From Epiperipatus broadwayi (lineage: Eukaryota > Onychophora > Udeonychophora > Euonychophora > Peripatidae), in assembly GCA_028023455.1 (NCBI GenBank), contig JAQFVV010000253.1, forward strand, positions 1,186,469 to 1,250,468: DNA of 64,000 bases. The letters run 5' to 3'. Positions 11,336-22,485 of the stretch are shown piece after piece (position 1 is the first letter of the stretch; each line of letters begins with the position of its first letter). A model generated the notes under the pieces. That model ran no database searches. It was not told the origin of the DNA and saw only the letters and a program-made list of their open reading frames with translations. A program made the translations under genes and the position numbers.

Positions 11336-11690
11336 AATAGTAGTGGTCTTTTTCCAACCTTCATCAATGAAATTATCTTTAAATGCAGATTGGATTATAG
11401 CAAACTCAAAAAGGTTTCTCATAAGCAATTATGCATTTACTTATTTTACACTTGTTTCTATAATTGATTATTGTTCTGTAATTTGTAATTCTAACACAAT
11501 GTGTTATAAGGATAGCTTGCAGAATATAATGAAAAAGCACTTTAAATATATAGACTTACAAATTACTTGTGGATTGTCATATATGTCTTATTTTTTTAAA
11601 ATGTTGAATGATGTACTATTTCTAAGAAAAATTGTTTTATGTAAATTAATGTATCAGAATTTATTCATAATATAAATTGTAAAATTTCTA
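11336..11690 (+). pseudogene. Jockey/CR1-type LINE relic: C-terminal domain
   Basis: An open frame of about 110 codons. The peptide includes FTLVSIIDYCSVICNSN and DSLQNIMKKHFKYID, which correspond to the conserved C-terminal region of jockey/CR1-type elements (a leucine/isoleucine-rich block ending in a YCS-type motif, then a helix with RxxF-like spacing). The end of the peptide is AT-driven. No poly(A) or short 3' repeat marks the element's end. Confidence 0.55.
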
Positions 11691-11719
11691 ATATAAAGAG
11701 AAACAATGTCTTATTTTAT

Positions 11720-11824
11720 AAACAAATAGTTTTGCTACTTGCTCAGCAAGCTTTGTGCTAAATGCTTAGCCAGAGAAAGCATTTAAAATATCTCTTGTTG
11801 AGCAATTAGAAAAGCTCTTTGTTT
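11720..11824. repeat. Foldback hairpin, ~31-bp arms
   Basis: 11720-11750 (AAACAAATAG to GCTCAGCAAG) pairs with 11794-11824 with roughly six mismatches. A second small hairpin (AAATGC/GCATTT) lies within the loop. It directly follows the LINE relic and may be a small non-autonomous element or part of the element's end. Confidence 0.45.
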
Positions 11825-13640
11825 ATATTTTACAAGCTTAAAAGAAATGGGGTCATGTGATATATGACTATTTTTTATTTTTTTATTTTTTATTGACTAT
11901 TTAATGTCTTATTTTATATTCAAAAATATAATCACAATTTTTATATGTATAATTAGAATGGCCATGTTCTATAATAAAGATTTTTTTGCTTTGTTGATAT
12001 GTTTCATTTAAATTTTCATGATTTCTTAAATCAACATAGACTAATACTTGGATTGTAAAAGCTGTACTATAATTGGATTGTTACTACTTTGTTAATACAT
12101 GCTTAATAAAATTGAAGTAAATTTTAATATAAGAGGTGGTAATACCTCCACATTTTGTTGAAGCCATATATATATAAGCAGACGCCATAAGATTCATCTG
12201 TTCTTACTATTAAAATAATTTAGAAATATTCCAAGAACTACAAAGCACTTTACAATAAATTATTTGAAAGTTTGAAAAATCTTCCTGTTAGAAATTCAAA
12301 AAAGGCTTATTCATTTTTTAAAAGACTTTACCTTTAATCCGTTCTGCTACTTTATTATTAAGCTGATTGAACGGTCCATATGAAGTTTCATCTTTGGGAA
12401 TTATTGTATTTTTAATAAACTTTCCACAGCTATACTGATAAAAATCATCACAAGGATTTATAGATCGATCCATAAAAGCTATAAAAATATCCGCTGTAAA
12501 TTAAGTAAACAAAATAATATCAATTAAATATAAAAATTATACATTTTTTTTAATTAATCAAAACATGCATAAAATTTATTAACATTTGTCCATATATATT
12601 GTAACCCTCTCCCAACACCTCTCCTACCTTTCCTAACAACAAATACCCGAGGGCGCAAATTCTATAAATCATAGAATAAACTACTGGTCTGATTTTGCTT
12701 TAAAATTATTAATGAGGCTCTTAAATGATGTTCTACCTTAGTTTAGCTCAGTTGGGGGCTACAGAGGTCTATACGGTGTAAAATATATATTAGATGTGGG
12801 AGGAAACATTATGATTAATAGGAACAAAATATCTATTAAGCACTAAAATAAATAAATGATTGGAATTGGTAAAGTTCTACCATTTAAATTGACAAGCTAT
12901 GGTCTATGCCTCATCTCCTCCCATCATTCACATGCATTGAACAATCTCTACTATGTGAGAAAATTAAATTAATAAAATAAAATGTAATGTTGATTAACTA
13001 TACTAGCAAGTTGGAATTAAATATAAAATAAAACATAACATTACTTAACTTTTAATTGTATAGTAATTTAAACTAAGTAACTGACTTAATGTCTAATCTA
13101 AATAATAAGTTAATATCTAAGGGAATTAATTTATTGCATGGCTTAATTCTAAATCTATACTTTCCAACAACTACTAATTACTATTATAAAAGTAACGATA
13201 TAAATTAAGCATTATTCTGATAAAATGGTAACAGTTAGATAATGAAAGAAATAGGGTGCATTTTGATTTCAATTCATCATCTAAATAATAACTAAATGAT
13301 AAAATTTTCAGAGAATCATTAAATAATCAAACATTTCATACAGTGCTTGGATCACGGAAAGCAACATCATCAGATCTGAATATGTTCATCATTAAATTAT
13401 GGAATAGTGCAACCATATCATCTTGGATATGTAAATGTGTGTGCATGAGTGGAAATATGAAATACAAATGCATATCAAAGAAGAATTCTGAACACAACTT
13501 TAAATAAATAAAACATTTATTTACAAGATAATTTAAACAAAAATTTGGTTTTATAATTTACGCATATACATGTTTTGGATGTTTCTAAAATCAATGGTTA
13601 AATGGTCTACATAAGAGCAAATAACATAAAGATAACTTTC
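11825..13640. other. AT-rich non-coding DNA
   Basis: No gene seen. At 12735 TTTAGCTCAGTTGGGGG is a perfect A-box match, but no B box follows at the usual distance, so no tRNA or SINE is called. Confidence 0.5.
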
Positions 13641-13990
13641 TATATTTTATTTAACATATGCCAGCTATCAGTGCATTCTGATAGACTTATGGAAAAAACA
13701 TTGTAATTCCAATACTAAAATAATAACATGAACTAAGCTTCCTGATATTTTACTTGCAAAATTGGCTCAAGCTATCAGTCAATTCTGATAAACATATGAC
13801 ACAGAAACATTATAATCCTACAATAAGATAATTAAATATAAAATTATTCTATATTTCATATTTTATTTTCAATACACTCAAGCTATCAATCACTTCTGAT
13901 ATGCTCATGAAATATAAAACTATTAAATACTGACATTAAAATTGTAAGATGAAACTAAAGTTCTTGGCATTTTACTTCAAATGCACATCA
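13641..13990. repeat. Minisatellite, ~109-bp unit, about 3 copies, each with a hairpin
   Basis: The block GCTATCA recurs at 13664, 13771 and 13882 (spacings 107 and 111). In the first copy CTATCAG-6 nt-CTGATAG is a perfect 7-bp hairpin; the others keep it with one or two mismatches. The rest of each unit holds a worn ACATTATAAT block and an AT-rich segment. Confidence 0.6.
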
Positions 13991-15480
13991 AATAAAATGA
14001 GATTTTTAATCTAAGAGTAAGAATAAGAGTAAGAGGTTAAAATATACTTTACAAATTAAATGAATAATTCTATTAATTAGCTACACCCTGTCTTCTCTTG
14101 CTTGCTCATTCAAATGAGGATTGAACATTGAGAGTCGATGGTATGAAATCTAAATAATTAATTTAAAATGATTTGAAACAGTAATTAAAGAGTTACACAT
14201 TAATAATGAATTTCTCCATACCTTCTAAATTAATAATTTATGCATGTCTGAATTATGCTATCTGTCATAAAATAATTAATATAACTAAATCCAATTGGTT
14301 CACTTATGAAATTGGGATAAATATCAATACAGATGATGACAATGTCCAACCAAGCTTTAATACAAATTCTATTTCAGCTGTTCTGTGAGAAAAATCAATT
14401 CCACTTTTATTTTCCTTTTTTATCAGCAAACTATCTCACATTTGGCTATGAATAAAAGATGAAAAACATTCCATAGGGCACATGAGGAATAAAAGACTTT
14501 CCTAACTCTAGTCATTTAAATAACAATACACAATAGCTCCTAAGTCTAACTTCTGAGACTTAAAACAAACTGGTATGGACACAGTCTCATCATCAAAATA
14601 AGGAAAATATACTACTTGGCTTCTCATACCATAATTCGTAAAATACAACTACTAAATCTGGAGGATATAATCTACTCCTAACAAATATGTCAACAAGCTA
14701 GGGGAGATTTTTCTCAATCACAGACAATATACTATATAATCCACCCATGTAAAATACTCAAATAAATTAAGGGAGAGCTTATCTCCATCTCTGGCAATAT
14801 ACTATATAACATAAATACATTCATTCTGCATAACCACTAAATACAGTTCAATCTAAGCATAATAAAGAAATAATAAATTCAATCAATTTTTTTTTCTTAA
14901 TAGTCTTTTTGTTTATTTTAGACTTCGTTGTTTTTTTTTCCATTTAGCTATATTTTATTCTAAGTGATTACGAGATGTAACATTTTTTTATCATTTATTT
15001 AGGTTTTCAATTTTAAATCTTTAATTATTTTCTTCATTTTAAGATAATTGCATTTTTTTTTTTAATTTACTTCTACAATTATTATAATTTCCAACTTTGA
15101 ATATAAAATTACCCACACAACCAAAAATATATAATATTGTAGAAGCATGTTTCAATTTTACCATATTTTACATCTTTTTTCTTATTTAAATATTATAAAG
15201 AAATTGTTATATTTTAACACAATATTCTTCACATAATTTTAAATATTATATTTCTATTATAAGCTATTTATTTACTTCTTTACTTTAACACTACCAGTAA
15301 AGTTGGAAATTAGCAAAATAATTTTCTATAATCACCTTTTTCTAATTTTTCTATATTTTAGTCATTCCATTCCTATATTTCGTCATTCCCCTTCTATATT
15401 TATTTATATAAAACTAATTAAACAATCTATATAATTAGTTTAAAGTTATGACTTATAATTTGTTAAGTGCATACTCATTA
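13991..15480. other. AT-rich non-coding DNA
   Basis: Nothing recognised. A short open frame at 14206-14388 has no family features and is probably chance. Confidence 0.5.
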
Positions 15481-15483
15481 CCT

Positions 15484-15648
15484 AAGTAATATATATTAAG
15501 GCTATAACCTTAAGACTATGCGCCTAAATACAACAGTAGGGACATCTACAAATCTTAAAAGACAAGAGCAGCCATTCTTATCTTCTACCTACTTTTTAAT
15601 TATATAGGCACATAGTCTTAAGGTTATAGCCTTAATATATATTACTAT
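15484..15648. mobile_element. Small inverted-repeat element (MITE-like)
   Basis: TAATATATATTAAGGCTATA, continuing to about 15524, is matched in reverse complement at 15604-15646 with only one or two differences. The loop of about 80 bp is less AT-rich. The arms end in TA-rich sequence, as expected for elements that duplicate TA on insertion, but a target duplication cannot be told apart from the arm itself. Confidence 0.6.
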
Positions 15649-15719
15649 AATTAGTTTACTGACTTTTTGTCTCATATATCTATATAACACTTTTTTTTCT
15701 AATTTTTATATGATTATAA

Positions 15720-16060
15720 ATCACTGAAAATCTTGAAATCATTAGATCGGAAATCGAACTCCAATAGCTATTACATTTAAATATTATAAAATCCCACAAT
15801 TCACACATCTCCTGCGATAGATTAAATAGATTTGTACAATTCAAAATTTGATTATAACATCAATCACATAATAGACTCAAGCATGAAAGTTAGTGTATTT
15901 ATAGAAATGCACTCTAAACTTAAATGATTAACTTACGTTTTTTAAACTCTTACTGACATGTGAGTACATGGAGATTTATAATATTTAAAAATAATAGCGC
16001 ATTATCGGAATTCGACTTTCGATCTAATGATTTCAAGATTTTCAGCACATTATAATAATA
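15720..16060. mobile_element. Inverted-repeat element with ~40-bp arms (MITE-like)
   Basis: CTGAAAATCTTGAAATCATT starting at 15725, continuing to about 15764, pairs with 16013-16052 with about three mismatches. The span is about 330 bp. The arms contain ATTAGATCG, and the interior shows no gene. It lies 80 bp from a second, unrelated inverted-repeat element. Confidence 0.6.
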
Positions 16061-17425
16061 GATATTAAAAATTAGCTATATGTTACATGTGTGTGTGTTA
16101 GATATGTGTGAAAACATTGTAAATGAAAATTATGAAGTATGGATAATTAAAGCAATAGCCGTTTTCAGTAAATCTCTTCTGAGATGTTATATTGATAATT
16201 CAATTTAGCTAAATAATTATTTGACAAAATTAGCTATTTGTCCATTTTTGAGATTCATAATTATGATTTTTACTAACTAATTAATAATATATGTTATAAA
16301 ATTGAGTACCTGTTCTATTGCAACTTCGGGTATAGCAAACATTACTGTTTCTTGCTGAAATTAATAGTTTAAAAATATATTTTATAAAATGTACATGGCA
16401 AATGATTTAATTTTTAATAAAATAGATAAATATATTGTTAAATGTTTATTGTGACACTGAAATGTAATGATTTCTACTTATATTTTGCTCTATGTTGCTT
16501 TAGGAACTGCTCACTATCATTCTTCTTACAATCACAAATAACAAAGCTCTGGGCATTTTGTTTGTAGAATATAACATTAAACCAGCAATTCAATCAGAGA
16601 AATATAAATGCAAATAGATCAGACTTACAGGATTATTTTCAGCTCTAATAATTCCAACAGTATACTTTTTCTATTGTGCATTGTATAAATGCCCTTAATA
16701 ACAATATGTAGATCCCAATCCTCTTGTAGACATGAAACCTGGCCAATTTCAATCACTGATAGTTTAAATATATTAAATGTGCTGTATATGTGTATTTGAT
16801 ATTTTTATACATATATATATACAATTGTAGAAACTTTCGAGAGAGAAAAAGATATAAACAAAAATATATAAGATACATTCTTTTTTTTTTATTGTAAATT
16901 GAAATTATAAACTATAGTAATTAATTAAAAAGATTAAAAGCTAAAATGAAACAATAGTTTAATTAGCGCAGTAGATTGTTGAAGCAAATTAAATAATTAA
17001 AAGGAAGGCTAACATTTTTTTCGATAATGACAATAACAAAATCAATATTTAATTAAAGTAGAATAAGAATTAATTACCTTCGAGCAAGTAAAATAATAAC
17101 CTGATTGGATGTACAGTAATCAGCCAATCATCTCCGGAAATTAAGGAATAATGACAGTGCTCAGTTCTGAGGGATGAGACCACACTCTTATTCTTGGAGT
17201 TCTACCTGTGTATATGCATTGCAGTTAAGTAAATGTTTCCATATAGTAACTTCAACTGCTGGCTTCGGAACATCTCAAAAATCAGCTAGGGATTTAAACA
17301 CGTTGTACCGATCTTTATTATTTTGTCTATGCCTTTGAGTCCAATGATATAATAACTGTATAATTATTAACTCTCTCCTTAATTGATTATATATATAAGC
17401 ATTGCTACAAATTAAACCATATTTC
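16061..17425. other. AT-rich non-coding DNA
   Basis: No gene or clear repeat recognised. Poly-T runs lie near 16880 and a short TA tract near 16810. Confidence 0.45.
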
Positions 17426-17429
17426 ATTA

Positions 17430-17512
17430 TAGTCACTCATGATAGTGCATAGAAATCAATATCACTCATGGTAGTGCTTGATTTATTATTAGTACACTCG
17501 TGGAAGTGCATC
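17430..17512. repeat. Three ~30-bp units, each a small CACT/AGTG hairpin
   Basis: CACTCATGATAGTGC, CACTCATGGTAGTGC and CACTCGTGGAAGTGC follow each other at roughly 30-bp spacing. In each, CACT pairs with AGTG around a 6-nt loop whose sequence varies. They lie 80-170 bp before the gag relic and could belong to its leader or long terminal repeat. Confidence 0.55.
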
Positions 17513-17600
17513 TTTATATAGCTGGTCATTAGCAATTGATGCAGTCAGTCTAAAATCAGACCATCAACCTAAATAACAGTTTTAATTGAGTTAAAGAAGC

Positions 17601-18145
17601 ATGCAAGTAGCAATAGGAGAATTCAACATCAGTGAGTCAAGTACTTGGTCCCTGTACATACAGCACGTGGAAAAATATTTATTCATCAACAAGGTCAAAG
17701 ACGATAAATACAAAATTGCATTGTTATTGTGTTTTGTAGGCAAAGGAGTCATTGAGATTTCAAACTGGCTTATGGAACCTCTAATGTCAGAAGAATGCAC
17801 ATACAATCATATTAAGGAGCATTTAGCTAGCCATTTCAACCCTCGAGGCATATCGTGAGATGGAAATTTCATTCTAAAAACCAATGTTGGGAAGAAACTA
17901 TCAAAGATTACAACATTTCTTTGTGTGATTTAGCAAAGAACTGTATGTACAGATCATTTTTGGATGAAGCCCTCCTTAAACAGCTGTTTACTGATATGTG
18001 CAATGATAGTCGAACAAATAGAAAATTAATAGTCTTACCTTTATACATTGCTTATACTCTGATCAACCCCATAATCGGTTGCCAATGGTTTAAAAGATTG
18101 GGAATCAAACTCGCAATAGTGAAAAAAGTCATACTAGAAAATAAA
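17601..18145 (+). pseudogene. Ty3/gypsy-type Gag relic (frameshifted)
   Basis: Two frames together match a retrotransposon Gag. Frame one (17601-17858) contains STWSLYIQHVEKYLFINKV, ALLLCFVGKGVIEI and YNHIKEHLASHFNPRG, which is the typical start of the Gag/capsid fold (W...Y...F, then a helix and the HF-P turn). After a frame change near 17855 the match goes on with RWKFHSKNQCWEETIKDY, SLCDLAKNC and FLDEALLKQLFTDM. Capsid similarity fades after about 18025 (TNRKLI). There is no protease, reverse transcriptase or integrase downstream. The frame then runs directly into a makorin-like segment. Confidence 0.65.
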
Positions 18146-18410
18146 ATGTCGGAGTCATGGATTTCGAGAGTGTTATGTGGTTACTATCTGAAAGGTCATT
18201 GTGTTTATGGAGATAGTTGCAGATATGGTCACATTAAATAATAATCATAACATAAATAACAATAAAGTAAAATCTAAGTCTGATCCAGTTCAGTCAAGCA
18301 ACAACACGATCAGGTTGAATGAAAAGAGTAATAACAATCAGAAAACAACTGTGAAGATTAATGATGATACAAATATTAAAAATGATCTAGAAATTTTAAG
18401 TAAGTGAGAT
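18146..18410 (+). pseudogene. Makorin-like N-terminal fragment with CCCH zinc finger
   Basis: ATG at 18146 in an A-rich context begins MSESWISRVLCGYYLKGH, continuing CVYGDSCRYGH: a C-x7-C-x5-C-x3-H finger. The order (short acidic start, tryptophan, basic residue, then the finger with YGDxCRYxH) is that of the N-terminus of makorin, an animal RING ubiquitin ligase that binds RNA. A stop falls just after the finger; in another frame (to 18407) an asparagine- and lysine-rich linker follows. No RING domain is present. I infer a partial retrocopy, since it is cut off and has no flanking splice signals that I can defend. It shares one open frame with the upstream gag relic. Confidence 0.5.
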
Positions 18411-19430
18411 AATGAAATTGATAAAGACTATCACCAATCCAGTACCAACAAACACTACAAATATCAACTACAGGAATAAGTGTGGGTTAAGAATAACACC
18501 AATAAATTTTGTTTGAAAGCTGAAGTTATATGTCATTTGTCAAAACAAGTGATTGCAGTTTGGATGAGTAGTGGAAAAATACTTTTCCTTTGATTAATTT
18601 ATCCTATCATTTAAATGCTTAATACTTAAGAATCCTACATTATAAAAATTTTATATTTTAAAGTATCAGATATTTATAAGTTAAGATCTTTGTACATTAC
18701 ATTAGAATACTATCAATGATAGCCAGCAAAGAAGTTAATAATTCTGGAAGAACTAATTGACTAGTGCTTTTAATATATTGTATAAAGAATTGTTAATTCA
18801 TTGCTATTTTTGTATGCTTGTACTTTTTTTCTAATATTAAAATAATGATTTTATAGTTTTTATTCCAAAATTCCTATATTTGATCTCTTACACATAGTTC
18901 ACACCTATGAAAATATCAGAATTATATTTTTATCACAATTTTTATAAATATAACCATATACATTTATATTTCCTAATATTATTCTTTAAATATTTTATAT
19001 TATTTAATTTTTTTTTACAATTTTAATAAAGTAAACAAAATTTATTATTTGCCTTGTTTAACAATTTTTTGCAATTGTAAGTATATAACAATTTTTTACT
19101 ATTAAAAGTTTCAAAACGTGTTGAATTGCTATTTTTTAATTATATCCATTTTTATATTTTGAAGACTGCCTTCTTTTGATAATTTATTGTAAATGTTAGT
19201 GATTGAACTGGATAACCCATGCTTTCTAACTATCTATGTCATGAATGGTCTTTCTTAACCCATACTTTTATTTCATGCTAATATAAAACCTCCAATTACA
19301 TTTGAAGAAAATAATTATTTTTAGCTTTTTAGTACATATCAAATAAAGGCACTTAATATAAAATATTATATATATATTTCATATGATGGAATTAGAATCC
19401 ATTATGTTGCCTTAATAAAATACTTTAATA
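18411..19430. other. AT-rich non-coding DNA
   Basis: No gene recognised; poly-T runs and low-complexity sequence predominate. Confidence 0.45.
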
Positions 19431-19433
19431 AAA

Positions 19434-19891
19434 ATATAAACAAATATTATAGACAACTACATTAATAAATATTTAATTTAAACAAGATTAAGAAAACTGC
19501 TATATTGAATATATGCCATCTGATTTCTTTTAACTCTACAGACATTTGGTGTCATCCGTGTCTTTTGATTGTTGATGGTAAATTTTATAAACTGTGTCCT
19601 TGATTTGTCATAATTTTTATGAAGCCTTTATTATTAAGGTTAAAGGATGCTAAGTTTCTGAATTTTGCACCAGGAATCGTGAATTTGAGTTGAAAGTCAT
19701 CAGTTAAACATAAAATTTTTTAATAATTTTTAGGATTTAATTTGAACAATAAGTGTATGCTACGTTAATATAAATCGCGTGACTTTTTGATTTATTCTAA
19801 CATCTTGAAAAGGTTCATTTTGAACTAAAATCGATTCGATGTAATAAGTTAAATATTTATTAATGTAGTTGTCTATAATATTTGTTTATAT
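19434..19891. mobile_element. 458-bp element with 43-bp perfect terminal inverted repeats
   Basis: 19434-19476 (starting ATATAAACAAATATTATAG) and 19849-19891 are exact reverse complements. The interior is non-coding and more complex than its surroundings. Length, perfect arms and absence of coding capacity fit a non-autonomous DNA transposon (MITE). Perfect arms in eroded DNA suggest recent arrival. The right end runs into a TA/GA microsatellite, so the target duplication is uncertain. Confidence 0.65.
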
Positions 19892-20629
19892 ATATATAGA
19901 GAGAGGGGGGGACCTGTTGTGTCTTGCTCCCAGCTTTCCAAGTCTCACTCTTCTTGATCCCATTCTTTCAGTGGCAATAATATTTCGTTTTTCTCTTTTA
20001 ATAAAATTTGGAGCAAAAAAAGACAGAAAAACTCTGAAGACTTTTTTATAGGCTGTTTATACATGGAATTATTTTCATCCATTCAATAGTTAAGTTGTTT
20101 CCTTTTATTTTTCAAGAATGTATTAAATACTTTCTTATCAGTTGGTGTGTTCCCATAATGCTGCCCTTTTGCAATTTTCTCACCTACTGATATTTTAGCT
20201 ATTTAAATCTACTTTTGCCTGCTTATTTATTATTATATTTTTAACATAAAATGAAAATAGCAAAAGGTTATTAATAATACATAAATCATTCCAATAATAA
20301 TCAATTATAGAATGCAAGTTATTACTTATTAATCATAGCAACCCTAATTTACCTTACAATTATATATATATATACAAATGAAACGTCTGTTAATTAAAAA
20401 ACTATTGTAATAACAATAAAAGTAATAAATATAATAGTTAATTACTGCTATATTTATTATTTTTATTGCCGTTGAGAAAGGTTAAGGATTTAACTGAAGT
20501 ACTTCTGCGGATTGAAAGACTGTATACAATAGTTAATTATTGTTATATTTATTATTTTTATAGTTTTATATATAGATAGTATAATCGATTTTAATATCCA
20601 TCAATTTATTTGAAATCTACAAAAATTTT
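19892..20629. other. AT-rich non-coding DNA with a short local duplication
   Basis: ATAGTTAATTA(C/T)TG(C/T)TATATT and about 15 further bases occur at 20436 and 20529. No gene seen. Confidence 0.45.
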
Positions 20630-20810
20630 CAAAATAAAATATTGTTTGTCTATGAGGATAAATTTAAATTTTATTTTTCCTGCATTATCATATTATTTTT
20701 TGTTTTTTATTTAAAATATATTTAATGCACACATATTTTATTATTTTATTAATTAGGCTAGAGCAAGTTTCTTAGTAAATAAATAATTGTAAATAGACTT
20801 TTGTACAGAT
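20630..20810. repeat. Direct repeat flanking the PLE palindrome, left copy
   Basis: Aligns with 24209-24400 in the same orientation: shared blocks are AATA(A)TATTGTTT, TATGAG, ATATTTAAT.TGCACACA, TTTATTAATT.GG and AGAGCAA.TTT, with a ~50-bp extra segment in the right copy. Identity of aligned parts is perhaps 80%. The cause is unclear: two old tandem copies of a host repeat with the PLE between them is one reading. Confidence 0.5.
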
Positions 20811-20983
20811 ATGTTTCTGTAAGAATATAAGTTTTGTTTTACCCATAATTAATTATCAAATCATATATATTAGAATCTTATAAAAGAGTTGCCAAAAATG
20901 TTCACAATAAAGTATTACTGATAAGCTAAAATTAATAACTGAGGTGAAACTATAAGTTTATTATTAGTAAGCTTCTATTTTAT

Positions 20984-21028
20984 GGACTTAGCGCTTTTGG
21001 AGCCCTTACAGCTCCATAATCATAGTCC
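20984..21028 (-). ncRNA. Hammerhead-like ribozyme, decayed copy
   Basis: Reads on the - strand as helix I (GGACT ... AGTCC), core ATGATTAT, stem II (GGAGC/GCTCC) and the palindrome AGCGCT. The G of the GAAA element is changed to A (AAAA), which removes the residue known as the general base in hammerheads, so this copy should be inactive. Confidence 0.5.
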
Positions 21029-21265
21029 TTTTTACATGCTGTTGATTCTATGCAAACACATGAAAATTACAACATCCACCTTTTCGAGACTGCGATGCAC
21101 GTGTCTTTTCTGTTGATTGACATGGCATCGCTGGTGATGTAACATGCCTCTTTGATCTTCCTCTTTACATCGTTCCTCTCTGTGCATACGATGTCAGCTT
21201 TAGATGGCTCAAATCTATGGCTTTGCTCCTGCTGATGATCAGCAAATACTGAGCTGCCCTCTCCT

Positions 21266-22147
21266 TTAGTTGTAACTTTTGTATATATATATATGCTGAG
21301 CCAGTCTATTGCTCACTGTGGCTCGAGTTTCCCCATAATATACCGAATCACATCCTGTCTGCTGGCACACAATTTTATAAACGATATGGGGGGTTTCTTT
21401 ATTTCTTTTGTCTTTGGTATTGTTGATGAGCCTATTTGTGTTTGGAGGGGTTCTGAATCCGAGTTTGAATTCCTTCTGTAATATTTTACTGAAATTTTTA
21501 GCTACTGTAGGTATATAGGGTATAATTAGATGTTGTCTGTCATCTTTTGTGTTTTGTTGCAGTCTTTTATGAAAGCTTGCAATCCTTTTGGTTATTGTTT
21601 TGTGATCAAAACCCATGCTTATTAAGTCCCTGATGTAGCTGGTGATGTTGTTTTTCCTGTCTGACTCCAATTTACACAGGTGGTGATTGCGAAATAAGAA
21701 GGCAGACAGCCCTGCAAGTTTGTGTGCTTTAGGGGATTTTGAGAGCGGATGGATGTAACCTCGGATGCATAAGGGTTTAATTATCATGGAATAAACAAAT
21801 GCTAAATTCTCTCTCTTAATTTTCAAATCCAGATACCTGACCATGTTTTGCTCATCTTCGTGTGTGCAATTAAATATGAGATTGGAAAGAGCGTGGAGTT
21901 CATGTAAAATCTCCGTGATAGCATTTTCGGGTGCTGCCAAGATTATGTCGTCTACGTATCTGCTATAAATTATGTTTGGCACTGCTGTCTGGTACTTTGG
22001 AATCACCTGTTGTTCAAAGTGATCTAGCACAATGCTAGAAATGATGCCTCTAATGGGGAGTCCCATAGGCCATCCGTTGTTCATTCTGTACCATTTGTTT
22101 TCATATGACGCCAAAATATTTCCGTCCAGCCATTTCATGAAATCCAC
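21266..22147 (-). pseudogene. Penelope-like element: reverse transcriptase and linker (- arm)
   Basis: A 293-codon frame. Near the start FMKWLDGNILASYENKWY precedes motif B (NNGWPMGLPIRGIISS), then motif C (IIYSRYVDDIILA) with both catalytic aspartates, then YLDLKIKREN. The linker has HPLSKSPKAHKLAG and FKLGFRTPPNTNRLINN, typical of PLEs. The GIY-YIG domain begins (HIVYKIVCQQTGC, VYYGET) but is cut after LAQH by a TA expansion that shifts the frame. The N-terminal half lies in a second frame (22201-22557), so a frameshift near 22150-22200 disables the copy. Nearly identical to the + arm at protein level. Confidence 0.85.
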
Positions 22148-22200
22148 AATAAATCGTGCTTTGAGAGCCAGGCACTCCTTCCTGTATAACTCCTGTTCTA

Positions 22201-22485
22201 TTATTCTAATTGATAATTGTCTGTCAATGAAGCGTATAGCTCTATGACATCCACTGCTGCCATCCTAAATTCATGCGGAATTGTTGCGTCTTTTATTTTG
22301 CTCACAAATTCAAATGATGATTTAATTGTGCATGAACCAAACCCTATATATTCAATCAACCATTCATTAACCAATTTGGCCACATTGAAATAGTGGATGC
22401 CATCAAAGTCCAACATTAGCCTTAGAGGTACTTCCTGTTTATGCAATTTTGCATTAGCAAAAATTCTCGGTTGTATGGTTGCAGA
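22201..22485 (-). pseudogene. Penelope-like element: N-terminal reverse transcriptase (- arm)
   Basis: In a different frame from the main part of the - arm copy. It reads SATIQPRIFANAKLHKQ, VPLRLMLDFDGIHYFN, EWLIEYIGFGSCTIKS and FRMAAVDVIELYASL, the last being motif A with its catalytic aspartate. It corresponds residue by residue to the + arm. The frame could be opened upstream to 22557, but that part is spacer between the arms. A frame change separates it from the rest of the enzyme. Confidence 0.75.

Noticed and set aside
12730-12775. tRNA gene suggested by a perfect A box
   Set aside because: No B box at the expected distance and no cloverleaf pairing.
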